From NCBI RefSeq assembly GCF_008693105.1, contig NZ_VXKK01000042.1:186001-250000 (forward strand): DNA of 64,000 nucleotides, given 5' to 3'. Both the position numbers and the translations under genes were made by a program. Source of the DNA: Corynebacterium flavescens (GTDB lineage: Bacteria; Actinomycetota; Actinomycetes; Mycobacteriales; Mycobacteriaceae). Shown one piece after another: positions 35,395 through 44,257 of the stretch; the stretch's first letter is position 1; each line of letters opens with the position of its first letter. Below the pieces are notes generated by a model. That model was not told the origin of the DNA, did no database searches, and was given only the letters and a program-made list of their open reading frames with translations.

Positions 35395-37364
35395 TGGCGA
35401 ATTCCAAGAAACCAGCACACGGCGCCCTTTCGGAGGAAGAGACTCTGCAGCTCCAGGAGCAGACGGCCGGTGATGAGTGGTCCGGTTCTGCCCCACGGCG
35501 CGCCAAAGCCTTCTGGCCCTCTGCCAAGAGGCTCGTTGGTCTCCTTTCGCCGTTTAAAACGCTGTTGATACTGGTCGCCGCCATGAATATCATCTGCGTT
35601 TTCCTCGCCGTTTATGCTCCGAAAGTGATGGGGCGGGCGATGGATGTCATCTTTTCCGGCGTCATCTCCGCCCAACTTCCCTCCGGCGCCAGCAAGGACG
35701 AGGTCATAGAGGGTTTGCGCGCCCAAGGCCAGGATCGCTTCGCAGACATGGCCTCCGCCATGGATCTCATGCCCGGCCAAGGCATTGATTTCGGGCACCT
35801 GGGCAGGCTTATCACCATCGTCATCGGCATGTATATCGTTTCCTCTGCTTTCCAGCTCTGGCAGGGACGCATCCTCAACCGTCTGGTGATGGACAGCGTC
35901 TATCAACTGCGCGCCGACGTCGAAGCAAAGATCCACTCGGTGCCTCTCAACTACTTCGATAGCAACCAGCGTGGCGACGTCCTTTCCCGCACGACTAACG
36001 ACATCGACAACGTACAGCAGGCTCTCCAACAGGCCCTCTCGCAGATCTTCTATAACATCTTGTTGGTCGCGGGCATTACCGTGATGATGTTTTCGGTTTC
36101 CTGGCAATTGGCACTCATCGCGCTGTTATCACTGCCGCTGACCGGCCTCGTCATCGGCGTTATCGGCTCTCGCTCCCAGAAGCAGTTCACCACCCAATGG
36201 CGCTCAACCGGTCAGCTCAACGGCCATGTCGAAGAGTCTTTCTCCGGCCATGAACTGGCTCTGGTTTTTGGCCGCACCGACGCCATGTCCGAAGAATTCG
36301 ATAGCCGCAACGAGGAGCTATTCCGTTCCGCGGCCATGGCCCAGTTCCTCTCCGGCATGATGATGCCGATCATGCAGTTCATCTCCTACCTTTCCTACGT
36401 TGCCATCGCCGTCTTCGGTGGGTTACGGGTGGCCAGTGGCAATATGACGCTTGGCGACGCCACCGCATTCATCCAATACTCCCGCGAATTCAATCAACCC
36501 CTGGGTCAGCTCGGCGGAATGATGCAGCAGATTCAGTCCGGGGTCGCCTCTGCCGAGCGGGTCTTCGAGTTCCTCGACTCGCCGGATGAGACTGCCGAGA
36601 AGGATTCCCAGCACTTAACTGGCCGCGCCCGCGGGCTGGTGGAGTTTTGTGGCGTCGACTTCTCATATGAGAAGGACTCGCCCCTTATTCAGGATCTCGA
36701 CCTCCGCGTCGAGCCGGGCGAGACGGCCGCTATTGTCGGCCCCACTGGTGCGGGTAAGACCACCCTGGTCAACCTCATCATGCGTTTCTACGACATCGAC
36801 GGCGGGCACATCTACCTCGACGGTATAGACACCGCCCAAATGCCGCGCCACGAGCTGCGCTCCCAAGTTGGCATGGTGCTTCAAGACGCCGTGGTCTTCG
36901 ACGGCACCATCATGGACAACATCCGCTACGGCCGCCTCGATGCCAGCGATGAGGAGGTCATTGCCGCAGCCAAGGCCACCTACGTCGACCGCTTTGTCCA
37001 TTCGCTGCCGGAGGGCTACAACACCGTCATCGATCAAGATGGCGGTGCGGTATCTGCCGGCGAGCGCCAGCTCATCACCATCGCGCGCGCCTTCCTGGCC
37101 CAACCCGCGCTGCTCATCTTGGATGAGGCAACCTCCTCTGTCGATACGCGCACCGAGATGCTAGTTCAGCAGGCAATGAGCGCGCTACGCGCCGATCGCA
37201 CTTCCTTCGTCATTGCTCACCGCCTTTCGACGATCCGCAATGCCGATGTCATCCTCGTCATGGAGAACGGCGCCATAGTCGAGCAAGGTACGCACGAGGA
37301 ATTGCTGGCTAAGCGCGGCGCCTATTGGCGGCTTAGCCAGTCACAGTTCTCCGAAGAGGATTAA
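35394..37364 (+). CDS. ABC exporter subunit, permease fused to ATPase (catalytic site)
   Basis: 656 residues. An 80-residue hydrophilic N-terminal stretch precedes the membrane helices. The ATPase domain has Walker A GPTGAGKTT and an intact Walker B LLILDEATSSVD, but the signature is VSAGERQLI instead of LSGGQ. In the dimer, this altered signature faces the Walker site of the other subunit, leaving one functional site, the usual asymmetric design. The stop codon overlaps the convergent HNH gene by 4 bases. Confidence 0.92.
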   Translation: MANSKKPAHGALSEEETLQLQEQTAGDEWSGSAPRRAKAFWPSAKRLVGLLSPFKTLLILVAAMNIICVFLAVYAPKVMGRAMDVIFSGVISAQLPSGASKDEVIEGLRAQGQDRFADMASAMDLMPGQGIDFGHLGRLITIVIGMYIVSSAFQLWQGRILNRLVMDSVYQLRADVEAKIHSVPLNYFDSNQRGDVLSRTTNDIDNVQQALQQALSQIFYNILLVAGITVMMFSVSWQLALIALLSLPLTGLVIGVIGSRSQKQFTTQWRSTGQLNGHVEESFSGHELALVFGRTDAMSEEFDSRNEELFRSAAMAQFLSGMMMPIMQFISYLSYVAIAVFGGLRVASGNMTLGDATAFIQYSREFNQPLGQLGGMMQQIQSGVASAERVFEFLDSPDETAEKDSQHLTGRARGLVEFCGVDFSYEKDSPLIQDLDLRVEPGETAAIVGPTGAGKTTLVNLIMRFYDIDGGHIYLDGIDTAQMPRHELRSQVGMVLQDAVVFDGTIMDNIRYGRLDASDEEVIAAAKATYVDRFVHSLPEGYNTVIDQDGGAVSAGERQLITIARAFLAQPALLILDEATSSVDTRTEMLVQQAMSALRADRTSFVIAHRLSTIRNADVILVMENGAIVEQGTHEELLAKRGAYWRLSQSQFSEED

Positions 37365-38488
37365 CTAAAACTCAACTCCATAGGTCCTCGCATCCGTTCT
37401 TTTCTTCCTGCTGCGGCATCGATTCTCTGAATGACGCTTTGTTTCCAGTTGGCGGAATCAGTAACGATGGGCCCTTGGGGAAGAGTTGACTCCCACGTTC
37501 CGTCTGCGAAAAGCCAGTAGATGTCCCCGGTGAGCGGATCCAAAAGATAAAAGGCCCGCTTGTCCGTCTTTATGTTGTGGTGATGCTGGCATAAGCTGGC
37601 GAGATTATCGCTACTGGTGGGGCCTCCCTCGTGATAGTTCACTCGGTGATCGAGCTGGCAGCGATGGGCAGGTACCCGGCAGCCTGGCCAACGACAGGTG
37701 CCATCGCGTCCCTCCACGAAGGCGCGCAACCCGGCGCTGGGCCGGTACGCAGATTCTTCCGCCGGCCCGACCTCGCGCATATCCTCGGAATCAACTTCCA
37801 GGAAGCCATAGCCTTCGAGGTGGGCCAAGGAGCTCCCCACCGGCTGAAAGGTATTGATAACAAGCTTGGTCTTCACCGGATCGAGGACCAAAGCTGCCAG
37901 TGCCGCCGCCAAGGAGATTCCCTCAGCCTCTGCGCGCTTGCGCACCAACCGGTCCACGGATTCTAGGGTGAGCGCATCCAACGTGAGCTCTAGATGGGCG
38001 CGGTCGCCCCTGCGCTGCAGTCGATAGGATTCCGGCTTTTCTTTTCCTTCCGGCTCTGAATAGAACTGCGCGAGAACTTCCACGATGGTGGCCCGAATCC
38101 TCCCCGCATCCGGCAAATGCTGGTTTCTACGGCTGGGCGTAAACAACTCCACAAGTGCCTCATCAACGTGCATATATACCTCATCCTTGACGCCCAACAG
38201 CGCCTGTCCGATGGCGATGATGCGGTCATAATCCAGGAACCAATCCTGTTCCTGCAGGCGGGTCAAACGCGGGAGATAAGACATGGTGTCTAGTCCGAGG
38301 AATACCCTTTCCGCTTTGTACGCGCTGAGCCCAAAGCCGCGTCCGATGCGAGAAAAACTCAGTTCAGCATCATCTTCCGGGCCGGGCAGCACCTTGTGCC
38401 AGGTGCGCCAATAAAGGCGGTTGGAATCCATGAACACCTGAGCAAACTCACAGTGCCTATTGCAAGGCGCGAAACACGCTTCTAGCAT
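37361..38488 (-). CDS. HNH endonuclease-domain protein (DUF222/13E12-like)
   Basis: 375 residues. The N-terminal 240 residues are helical, as in the DUF222 proteins common in actinobacteria. The C-terminus carries an HNH domain: CRWPGCRVPAHRCQLDHRVNYHEGG and NLASLCQHHHNIK, with two zinc-binding Cys and the DHR/HHH catalytic set. The ATG at 38488 follows GGGGGAG at 7 bases; a TTG at 38515 is possible. The family occurs in many copies in these genomes, sometimes as mobile islands, but no repeats flank this one. Function unknown. Confidence 0.85.
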   Translation of the reverse strand: MLEACFAPCNRHCEFAQVFMDSNRLYWRTWHKVLPGPEDDAELSFSRIGRGFGLSAYKAERVFLGLDTMSYLPRLTRLQEQDWFLDYDRIIAIGQALLGVKDEVYMHVDEALVELFTPSRRNQHLPDAGRIRATIVEVLAQFYSEPEGKEKPESYRLQRRGDRAHLELTLDALTLESVDRLVRKRAEAEGISLAAALAALVLDPVKTKLVINTFQPVGSSLAHLEGYGFLEVDSEDMREVGPAEESAYRPSAGLRAFVEGRDGTCRWPGCRVPAHRCQLDHRVNYHEGGPTSSDNLASLCQHHHNIKTDKRAFYLLDPLTGDIYWLFADGTWESTLPQGPIVTDSANWKQSVIQRIDAAAGRKERMRGPMELSFS

Positions 38489-38685
38489 CACTGCTCTCCC
38501 CCGAGACGCGAACAAACATTCGATTTATACCACCCATAATAATCACCACATCACTCTTCCACAAGGGTTTAGCACAGATTTTCTACACCGCAGTCGCAGT
38601 AGCGCAAAATCCAGGACTCACGGTTGCGCGGGTTTAGCCTTTAAGCTGTAGACTACTGCGCGCATCAAAGCTATAAGGAGTCTCC

Positions 38686-41031
38686 ATGTCAACCGTCTTC
38701 GGTTGGATCGCCATCATCGTCTCGGTTCCCGTGTGGGGCTATTTCCTATTCCGCGCATACAGGTTCTTCCAGGTCATCAAGTCAGGCGGACCAGACAACT
38801 CTGCCCGCACTAACCGTCCTGGCAAGCGCCTACAACGGGTCCTCATCGAGGTCTTCGGGCATACGCACTTCAAGGGCAGGCCCCTAGTCAACGCCGCTCA
38901 CTGGCTGGTCATGGTTGGTTTCCTCTTCGGAATCTTGGTGTGGTTCGAGGCCTACATCCAGACCTTTTCCCCCAGTTCCGGGTGGCCATTCCTCCAGCAC
39001 TGGCCGGTCTATCACCTGCTCGAAGAGGTGCTTTCCATAGCCACCGTCGTAGGAATCTGTTTCCTCATCGGGGTACGCATCAAGCTTGGCGATAGCGACC
39101 GCGGCTCCCGCTTCTTCAACTCCCAAACGCTTTCCGCCCGCATCGTCGAGGCTGTCGTATTCTTCGAAGGCTTAGGCATGCTGCTGGTCAAAGCCTCCAA
39201 GATCGCCACCTATGGCGGGGGCTCGCCACTGACGGACTTCGTCTCTATTCACTTGGCCAAGGTCCTGCCCGCCTCCCCCGATCTCGTCAGCTTCTTCGCC
39301 CTGTTCAAACTGCTGACGGGCATGGTCTTTATCGCACTCATCTCCCGCTACTTCCAGTGGGGCGTCATGTGGCACCGCTTCCTCGCCTTCTTCAATATCT
39401 TCTTCCAGCGCAACGCCAACGGGGCCAAAGCCCTCAAGTCCATTCCCACCCCAGATCTAGAAAAGGACATCACCCCCGCCAGTTGGAAGATGCTTCTCGA
39501 CGTCTCCACCTGCACCGAGTGCGGCCGCTGCCAAGACCTATGCCCCGCCTGGAACACCGATAAACCGCTCAGCCCCAAGAAGCTCGTCATGGACCTGCGC
39601 CAAGGAGCCATCGACAACTACAACCCGCATGCCGGGGTCGATGTACTATCCATGGCCGGAGTCATCGAGGACGATGTCTTGTGGGCCTGCACCAATTGCG
39701 GAGCCTGCGTCGATCAGTGCCCAGTCGATATCGAACACATCGATCACATCTCCGACCTACGGCGTTTCAAGGTGCTCTCCGAGGCCGATTTCCCCTCCGA
39801 GCTTGGCGGACTGTTCAAGAATATCGAGAACAAGGGCAACCCCTGGGGCCGCAATAACTCCGAGCGCCGCACCTGGATCGACGAGGCCCGCGCCGCAGGC
39901 ATCGAGGTCCCCATCATCGGCGAGGACGCCACCGACTTCGCCGACCTCGAGTACCTGTTCTGGGTCGGTTGCGCCGGCGCCTACGACGAGCAGGGGCGCA
40001 CAACTACCCGCGCCGTCGTCGAGCTGCTTCATACCGCCGGCGTCAAATTTGGAGTGCTCTCCACCGGCGAATCCTGCACCGGGGATCCTGCCCGCCGCGC
40101 CGGCAACGAGTTCCTCTTCCAGATGATGGCCCAACACAACGTCGAGACCCTCAACTCCGCCTTCGAGGGCGTACCCGCTGGCCAGCGCAAGATTATCACC
40201 ACCTGCCCGCACTGTTTCAATACCCTGCGCAACGAATACCCCGACTTCGACGGCCACTTCGACGTCTTCCACCACACCCAACTGCTCAACCGCCTCGTGC
40301 GCGAGGGCCTCCTCAAGCCCATTCCCCGCACCCCCGCTAATCGACGCCCCATCACCTACCACGACCCTTGCTTCCTCGGGCGCCACAATAAGGTCTTCGA
40401 CCCGCCCCGCGAGCTTCTCGAGGCCACCGGCGTCGAGGTGCGTGAGATGTCCAAGAACCGTGACGAGGCCTTCTGCTGTGGCGCAGGTGGTGCCCGCATG
40501 TTCCAAGAAGAGAAGATCGGCCGCCGCATCAACGAGTTCCGTACCGAGCAGGCCCTTGATACCGGCGCCGAGGAAATCGCCACCGGCTGCCCCTTCTGCA
40601 ACGTCATGTTCACCGGCGGGGTCAAGGCCCTCGCACCGGAGACTCCCACCAAGGTCAACGACGTCGCCGTCATGCTGCGCGAGTCCGTCTCCCTCGAGGA
40701 TGGCAGCCTGCCCGCTCCGCGGCCCAAGGCCTTCCTCGGCACGCCGACTCGTCTGAGCAAGCCTGTGCCGAAGCCTGTTGCGCCTTCTACTGCATCACCA
40801 GCACCTCCCACCGCACCACCAGCTCCTCCTACTCCACCCTCCGCACCACCAGCTCCTCCTACTCCCGCTCCTCCCACCGCACCACCAGCTCCTCCTACTC
40901 CCGCTCCACCCTCCGCACCACCAGCTCCTCCTACTCCCGCTCCTCCCACCGCACCACCAGCTCCTCCTACTCCCGCTCCTCCCACCGCACCACCAGCTCC
41001 TCCAACTACTCCCGCTCCTCCGGCCAGCTGA
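38686..41031 (+). CDS. Membrane-bound iron-sulfur oxidoreductase (CCG domain) with Pro/Ala repeat tail
   Basis: 781 residues. Residues 1-235 hold about five membrane helices. Two 4Fe-4S motifs follow, CTECGRCQDLCP and CTNCGACVDQCP, then two cysteine-rich CCG-type domains (CPHCFNT, HDPCFLGRHN, CCGAGGARMF, GCPFCNVMF). The architecture is that of the actinobacterial Fe-S-binding reductase related to HdrD/GlpC, thought to pass electrons between a soluble donor and the quinone pool. The last 100 residues are Pro/Ala/Thr rich, from a DNA tandem repeat. ATG 38686 follows AAGGAG. Confidence 0.9.
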   Translation: MSTVFGWIAIIVSVPVWGYFLFRAYRFFQVIKSGGPDNSARTNRPGKRLQRVLIEVFGHTHFKGRPLVNAAHWLVMVGFLFGILVWFEAYIQTFSPSSGWPFLQHWPVYHLLEEVLSIATVVGICFLIGVRIKLGDSDRGSRFFNSQTLSARIVEAVVFFEGLGMLLVKASKIATYGGGSPLTDFVSIHLAKVLPASPDLVSFFALFKLLTGMVFIALISRYFQWGVMWHRFLAFFNIFFQRNANGAKALKSIPTPDLEKDITPASWKMLLDVSTCTECGRCQDLCPAWNTDKPLSPKKLVMDLRQGAIDNYNPHAGVDVLSMAGVIEDDVLWACTNCGACVDQCPVDIEHIDHISDLRRFKVLSEADFPSELGGLFKNIENKGNPWGRNNSERRTWIDEARAAGIEVPIIGEDATDFADLEYLFWVGCAGAYDEQGRTTTRAVVELLHTAGVKFGVLSTGESCTGDPARRAGNEFLFQMMAQHNVETLNSAFEGVPAGQRKIITTCPHCFNTLRNEYPDFDGHFDVFHHTQLLNRLVREGLLKPIPRTPANRRPITYHDPCFLGRHNKVFDPPRELLEATGVEVREMSKNRDEAFCCGAGGARMFQEEKIGRRINEFRTEQALDTGAEEIATGCPFCNVMFTGGVKALAPETPTKVNDVAVMLRESVSLEDGSLPAPRPKAFLGTPTRLSKPVPKPVAPSTASPAPPTAPPAPPTPPSAPPAPPTPAPPTAPPAPPTPAPPSAPPAPPTPAPPTAPPAPPTPAPPTAPPAPPTTPAPPAS
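40813..41022 (+). repeat. Tandem 36-base repeat coding for a Pro/Ala-rich tail
   Basis: Six units start at 40813, 40843, 40879, 40915, 40951 and 40987 (spacing 30, then 36 four times). Each begins GCACCACCAGCTCC and codes for A-P-P-A-P-P-T-P-A-P-P-T. The first unit is 6 bases shorter. Nearly identical units imply recent expansion by slippage or recombination. Confidence 0.95.
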
Positions 41032-41071
41032 TCTCGCTGAACAGAGCCTGCAGGTAGATTTCGGGATTTGC

Positions 41072-41077
41072 TAGTAT
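41072..41077 (+). promoter_or_regulatory. -10 box, leaderless start of the DUF1707 gene
   Basis: TAGTAT, then 7 bases, then GTG at 41085. This distance puts the transcription start at the start codon. No Shine-Dalgarno sequence is present. Confidence 0.55.
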
Positions 41078-41084
41078 TCGGGTT

Positions 41085-41726
41085 GTGACGAATATGTATG
41101 GAGCCGACCCGCGCGATAATTCTGTGCGGCTTTCTGACACCGAGCGCAATGAGGCGATGAACAATCTCGCGCGCGCAGTCGGTGAAGGAAGGCTAAGCAT
41201 AGAAGAGTTTGAGGAGCGCTCCGACGATGTCATGCGCGCCAATACTCGCGGGGCGCTGCTCCCCATCTTCGCGGACATTCCCGCCGCCGCATCAAACGAG
41301 GTCAAGATCTACTCGCGCGAGGACGTGCAACGCGCTTATGAAAACTCGCGCAAGCCACGCGTTGCCACCGGCGTGGTGGGAACTTTGGGCTTGAGTTTTG
41401 GCGGGTTTGCACTGGTGGGATCTGGTCTCGTCGCCAGCGCACCGGGGCTCTTAGTCGGTGGGGCGGCACTGTTTTTCCTTGTTCCTATTCTGTGGGTCTT
41501 GCTCTACGTGGCGAAGTTAGGGCCACGTTCTTGGCATCAGCCTTCGCCCAGGCAGCTGGAGCGCCAAAAGCAGCGTGAGCTGCAGGCGGCCACCGCGCAT
41601 GAGCGTGCACAACAAAAGATGATTGAGTCCCAGCAGTGGGCGCAGCGCCGTCAACAAGCCAGCGAACTGACTAACGAGGCGTTGAAACTAGCCAGGCAAA
41701 AACTGGATAAGTGGAATAAAAAATAG
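41085..41726 (+). CDS. DUF1707 (SHOCT-like) membrane protein
   Basis: 213 residues. Residues 10-65 form the DUF1707 domain (VRLSDTERNEAMNNLARAVGEGRLSIEEFEERSDDVMRANTRGALLPIFADI), often found at the N-terminus of actinobacterial membrane proteins. Two adjoining hydrophobic helices follow near 100-145, then a long charged coiled coil rich in Gln/Arg/Lys. The GTG at 41085 is supported by TAGTAT ending 8 bases upstream, which makes a leaderless start likely. Function unknown. Confidence 0.85.
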   Translation: MTNMYGADPRDNSVRLSDTERNEAMNNLARAVGEGRLSIEEFEERSDDVMRANTRGALLPIFADIPAAASNEVKIYSREDVQRAYENSRKPRVATGVVGTLGLSFGGFALVGSGLVASAPGLLVGGAALFFLVPILWVLLYVAKLGPRSWHQPSPRQLERQKQRELQAATAHERAQQKMIESQQWAQRRQQASELTNEALKLARQKLDKWNKK

Positions 41727-41781
41727 CGCTTTCGGCGGGGAGAGGTTTCACCACCTAAAGAAAGGTGGCAATATATTCGCC

Positions 41782-43011
41782 ATGACCTCACCGAAATACC
41801 ACAGTTTTGACAAGTCCGAGAAGCTCAAGAACGTCTCCTACGACATTCGGGGTGGAGTTTCGGCAGAGGCGGAGCGCATGGAGCTCGATGGGCACTCCAT
41901 CTTGAAGCTCAACACCGGTAACCCTGCCGTCTTCGGCTTTGAGGCGCCAGACGTCATCATGCGGGATATGATTGCTTCGCTGCCGACGTCGCAAGGCTAT
42001 TCCACGTCGAAGGGAATCATTTCGGCACGGCGGGCCATCGTCACGCGCTACGAGTTGGAAGATTTCCCCGCCTTCGATGTCGATGATATTTACCTCGGCA
42101 ACGGCGTATCCGAGCTCATTTCCATGACCACCCAGGCCCTGCTCAACGAGGGCGATGAGATCCTCATTCCGATGCCGGATTATCCGTTGTGGACTGCGGC
42201 TACCACCCTGGCCGGCGGGACTGCGGTGCACTACCTCTGCGATGAGGAGAACGAGTGGAACCCCTCTATCGAGGACATTAAGGCCAAGGTCTCAGAAAAG
42301 ACCAAGGCCATCGTGGTTATCAACCCGAATAACCCCACCGGTGCGGTCTACTCCTGTGAGGTGCTGCAGCAGATCGTCGACGTCGCTCGCGAGCACAACC
42401 TGCTCATCCTTGCGGACGAGATCTATGACCGCATCCTCTACGATGGAGCGAAGCACATCTCAATCGCTTCCCTAGCACCGGACCTCCTCACTTTTACCTT
42501 CAATGGGCTGTCCAAGGCCTATCGTGTGGCCGGTTACCGGGCAGGATGGATGGTCATCACTGGGCCGCGCGAGCGTGCCCGTGGCCTCATCGACGGACTC
42601 GATCTATTGGCCGGTACTCGTCTATGTCCCAACGTTCCGGCTCAGCACGCCATCCAAGTTGCCCTCGGCGGGCACCAATCCATCTACGAGCTCACGGGCG
42701 CGGAGGGCCGGCTGCTCAAACAGCGCAATGTTGCCTATGAAAAGCTCAATTCCATCCCCGGCGTCTCGGTGACCAAGGCTATGGGCGCTATGTACTGCTT
42801 CCCGCGCTTAGACCCAGAAGTCTACGAGATCCACGACGATGCCCAGCTCATGATGGACATTTTGAAGTCGCAAAAGATCCTGCTCGTACAGGGCACCGGT
42901 TTCAACTGGCCTGCTCCTGATCACTTCCGTGTAGTCACCCTGCCCTGGGCATCCCAGCTGAGCAACGCCATTGAGCGGCTCGGCAACTTCCTGGCGAGCT
43001 ACAGGCAGTAG
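41782..43011 (+). CDS. alaT: Alanine aminotransferase AlaT (class I PLP-dependent)
   Basis: 409 residues. LKLNTGNPAVFGFEAPDVI, VINPNNPTGAVYS, LADEIYDRILYDGAKH and NGLSKAYRVAGYRAGW are aspartate-aminotransferase-fold landmarks; Lys245 in SKAYR is the PLP Schiff-base residue. High likeness to AlaT-type enzymes, which transfer amino groups between alanine/pyruvate and glutamate or valine. AAAGGTGG precedes the ATG. It is followed 7 bases later by a YibE/F-like gene. Confidence 0.92.
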   Translation: MTSPKYHSFDKSEKLKNVSYDIRGGVSAEAERMELDGHSILKLNTGNPAVFGFEAPDVIMRDMIASLPTSQGYSTSKGIISARRAIVTRYELEDFPAFDVDDIYLGNGVSELISMTTQALLNEGDEILIPMPDYPLWTAATTLAGGTAVHYLCDEENEWNPSIEDIKAKVSEKTKAIVVINPNNPTGAVYSCEVLQQIVDVAREHNLLILADEIYDRILYDGAKHISIASLAPDLLTFTFNGLSKAYRVAGYRAGWMVITGPRERARGLIDGLDLLAGTRLCPNVPAQHAIQVALGGHQSIYELTGAEGRLLKQRNVAYEKLNSIPGVSVTKAMGAMYCFPRLDPEVYEIHDDAQLMMDILKSQKILLVQGTGFNWPAPDHFRVVTLPWASQLSNAIERLGNFLASYRQ

Positions 43012-43018
43012 AAACACA

Positions 43019-44257
43019 ATGGGAAAGCACTCGACGGTCCTAGACGCGCCGGTCACCACTCGTAATCCTTGGCGCATTGCTCTGGCCTGCGGTTTGGGCT
43101 TGACACTTCTTCTGACCATAATTGGGGCCTTCTTTCTCCGCCCCACCACTCCCATTTCGGATCACACCAGCCCAGAGTTCTCGCAGACTTATGGGATGAA
43201 CCATCCGCAGGTAGAGGGCACGGTTACCCTCGTCGATAATGCCATTTGCCAGTCCGACGTCACCGGGAAGGTCTTCGACGAGCCTCCCCTTATCCCCGCA
43301 GAGGCCGGCGGAGAGTGCTCACGTTCCCTGGTCGATATCACTTCTGGGTCCAATGAGGGCCGCATGACGCAGCTGGTGTACTTCGGCGTCGCGGGCGAGC
43401 CGGAACTGCACGTGGGAGACAAGATTTTGCTCGCGGAGAGCACCGCTCCCGACGGCGCCATGAACTACTCCTTCGCGGATTATCAGCGCACCGGCAACCT
43501 TGTGTTGTGGACCATCATCACGGCCATCGTCATCATTGCTCTTGCCGCTTGGCACGGCCTGCGCGCCATCATCGGCCTGGCCATCAGCTTGGGCGTGGTC
43601 TTCTTCTATCTTCTGCCCGCGCTCGTTGAGGGACATAATCCGCTGCTGCTGGCTTTGGTCACTTGTTCCGCGATCATTATGTGCGTGGTCCCGCTGGTTC
43701 ACGGCGTGAATTGGAAGTCCGCGTCGGCTCTCGGTGGGCTGCTTATTGCGTTGCTTATTGGCGGTTTCCTTGCGCATGCGGGGATCGACTCGACGAGCCT
43801 ACAGGGCCTGAGTTCAGATGACAATCTCAAGCTCTTGCTTTACTTGCCCGGGGTCTCCATCGTGGGGGTTCTCCTGTGCGGCTTCGTCATCGGAGCTTTG
43901 GGCGGCCTCAACGACATCGCCATAGCCCAGGCCTCCACCATCACGGAGTTAAGCGAGCTCGATCCGCAGGCCTCACCTGGGCAGCTATTCATTTCCGCTA
44001 TGAAAGTCGGGCGCGACCACATCGCGTCGATGGTCTACACCATCGTCTTGACCTATACCGGTGCCTCGCTGCCTCTCTTGCTGCTCATCACCGCAGCGCA
44101 AAGGCCGGCAGCCCAAATTCTCTCCAGCGACTTGGTCTCCACGGAGCTTCTGCGCTCCATTGTCGGCGCGCTGGCACTGACCCTGGCAGTGCCCATCACC
44201 ACGCTTATCGCCGCACTAACGGTGCCAAAGCGGGAGGTACTAGAGGCTGCGGCCTAG
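43019..44257 (+). CDS. YibE/F-like membrane protein
   Basis: 412 residues: an N-terminal helix (ALACGLGLTLLLTIIGAFF), an extracellular beta-rich domain (VEGTVTLVDNAICQSDVTGKVFDE...GDKILLAEST), then about seven helices. VSIVGVLLCGFVIGALGGLNDIAIAQASTITEL and MKVGRDHIASMVYTIVLTYTGASLPLLL match the YibE/F family. Function unknown. It is probably co-transcribed with alaT; its last 18 bases overlap the convergent UDP-glucose dehydrogenase gene. Confidence 0.87.
   Translation: MGKHSTVLDAPVTTRNPWRIALACGLGLTLLLTIIGAFFLRPTTPISDHTSPEFSQTYGMNHPQVEGTVTLVDNAICQSDVTGKVFDEPPLIPAEAGGECSRSLVDITSGSNEGRMTQLVYFGVAGEPELHVGDKILLAESTAPDGAMNYSFADYQRTGNLVLWTIITAIVIIALAAWHGLRAIIGLAISLGVVFFYLLPALVEGHNPLLLALVTCSAIIMCVVPLVHGVNWKSASALGGLLIALLIGGFLAHAGIDSTSLQGLSSDDNLKLLLYLPGVSIVGVLLCGFVIGALGGLNDIAIAQASTITELSELDPQASPGQLFISAMKVGRDHIASMVYTIVLTYTGASLPLLLLITAAQRPAAQILSSDLVSTELLRSIVGALALTLAVPITTLIAALTVPKREVLEAAA

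Noticed and set aside
37361-38488. HNH protein as part of a mobile element
   Set aside because: No terminal repeats, transposase or target duplication are visible; DUF222/HNH genes are common as single copies.
40813-41022. Regular repeats considered as a CRISPR array
   Set aside because: There are no unique spacers; the units are contiguous, in frame and code for a Pro/Ala tail.
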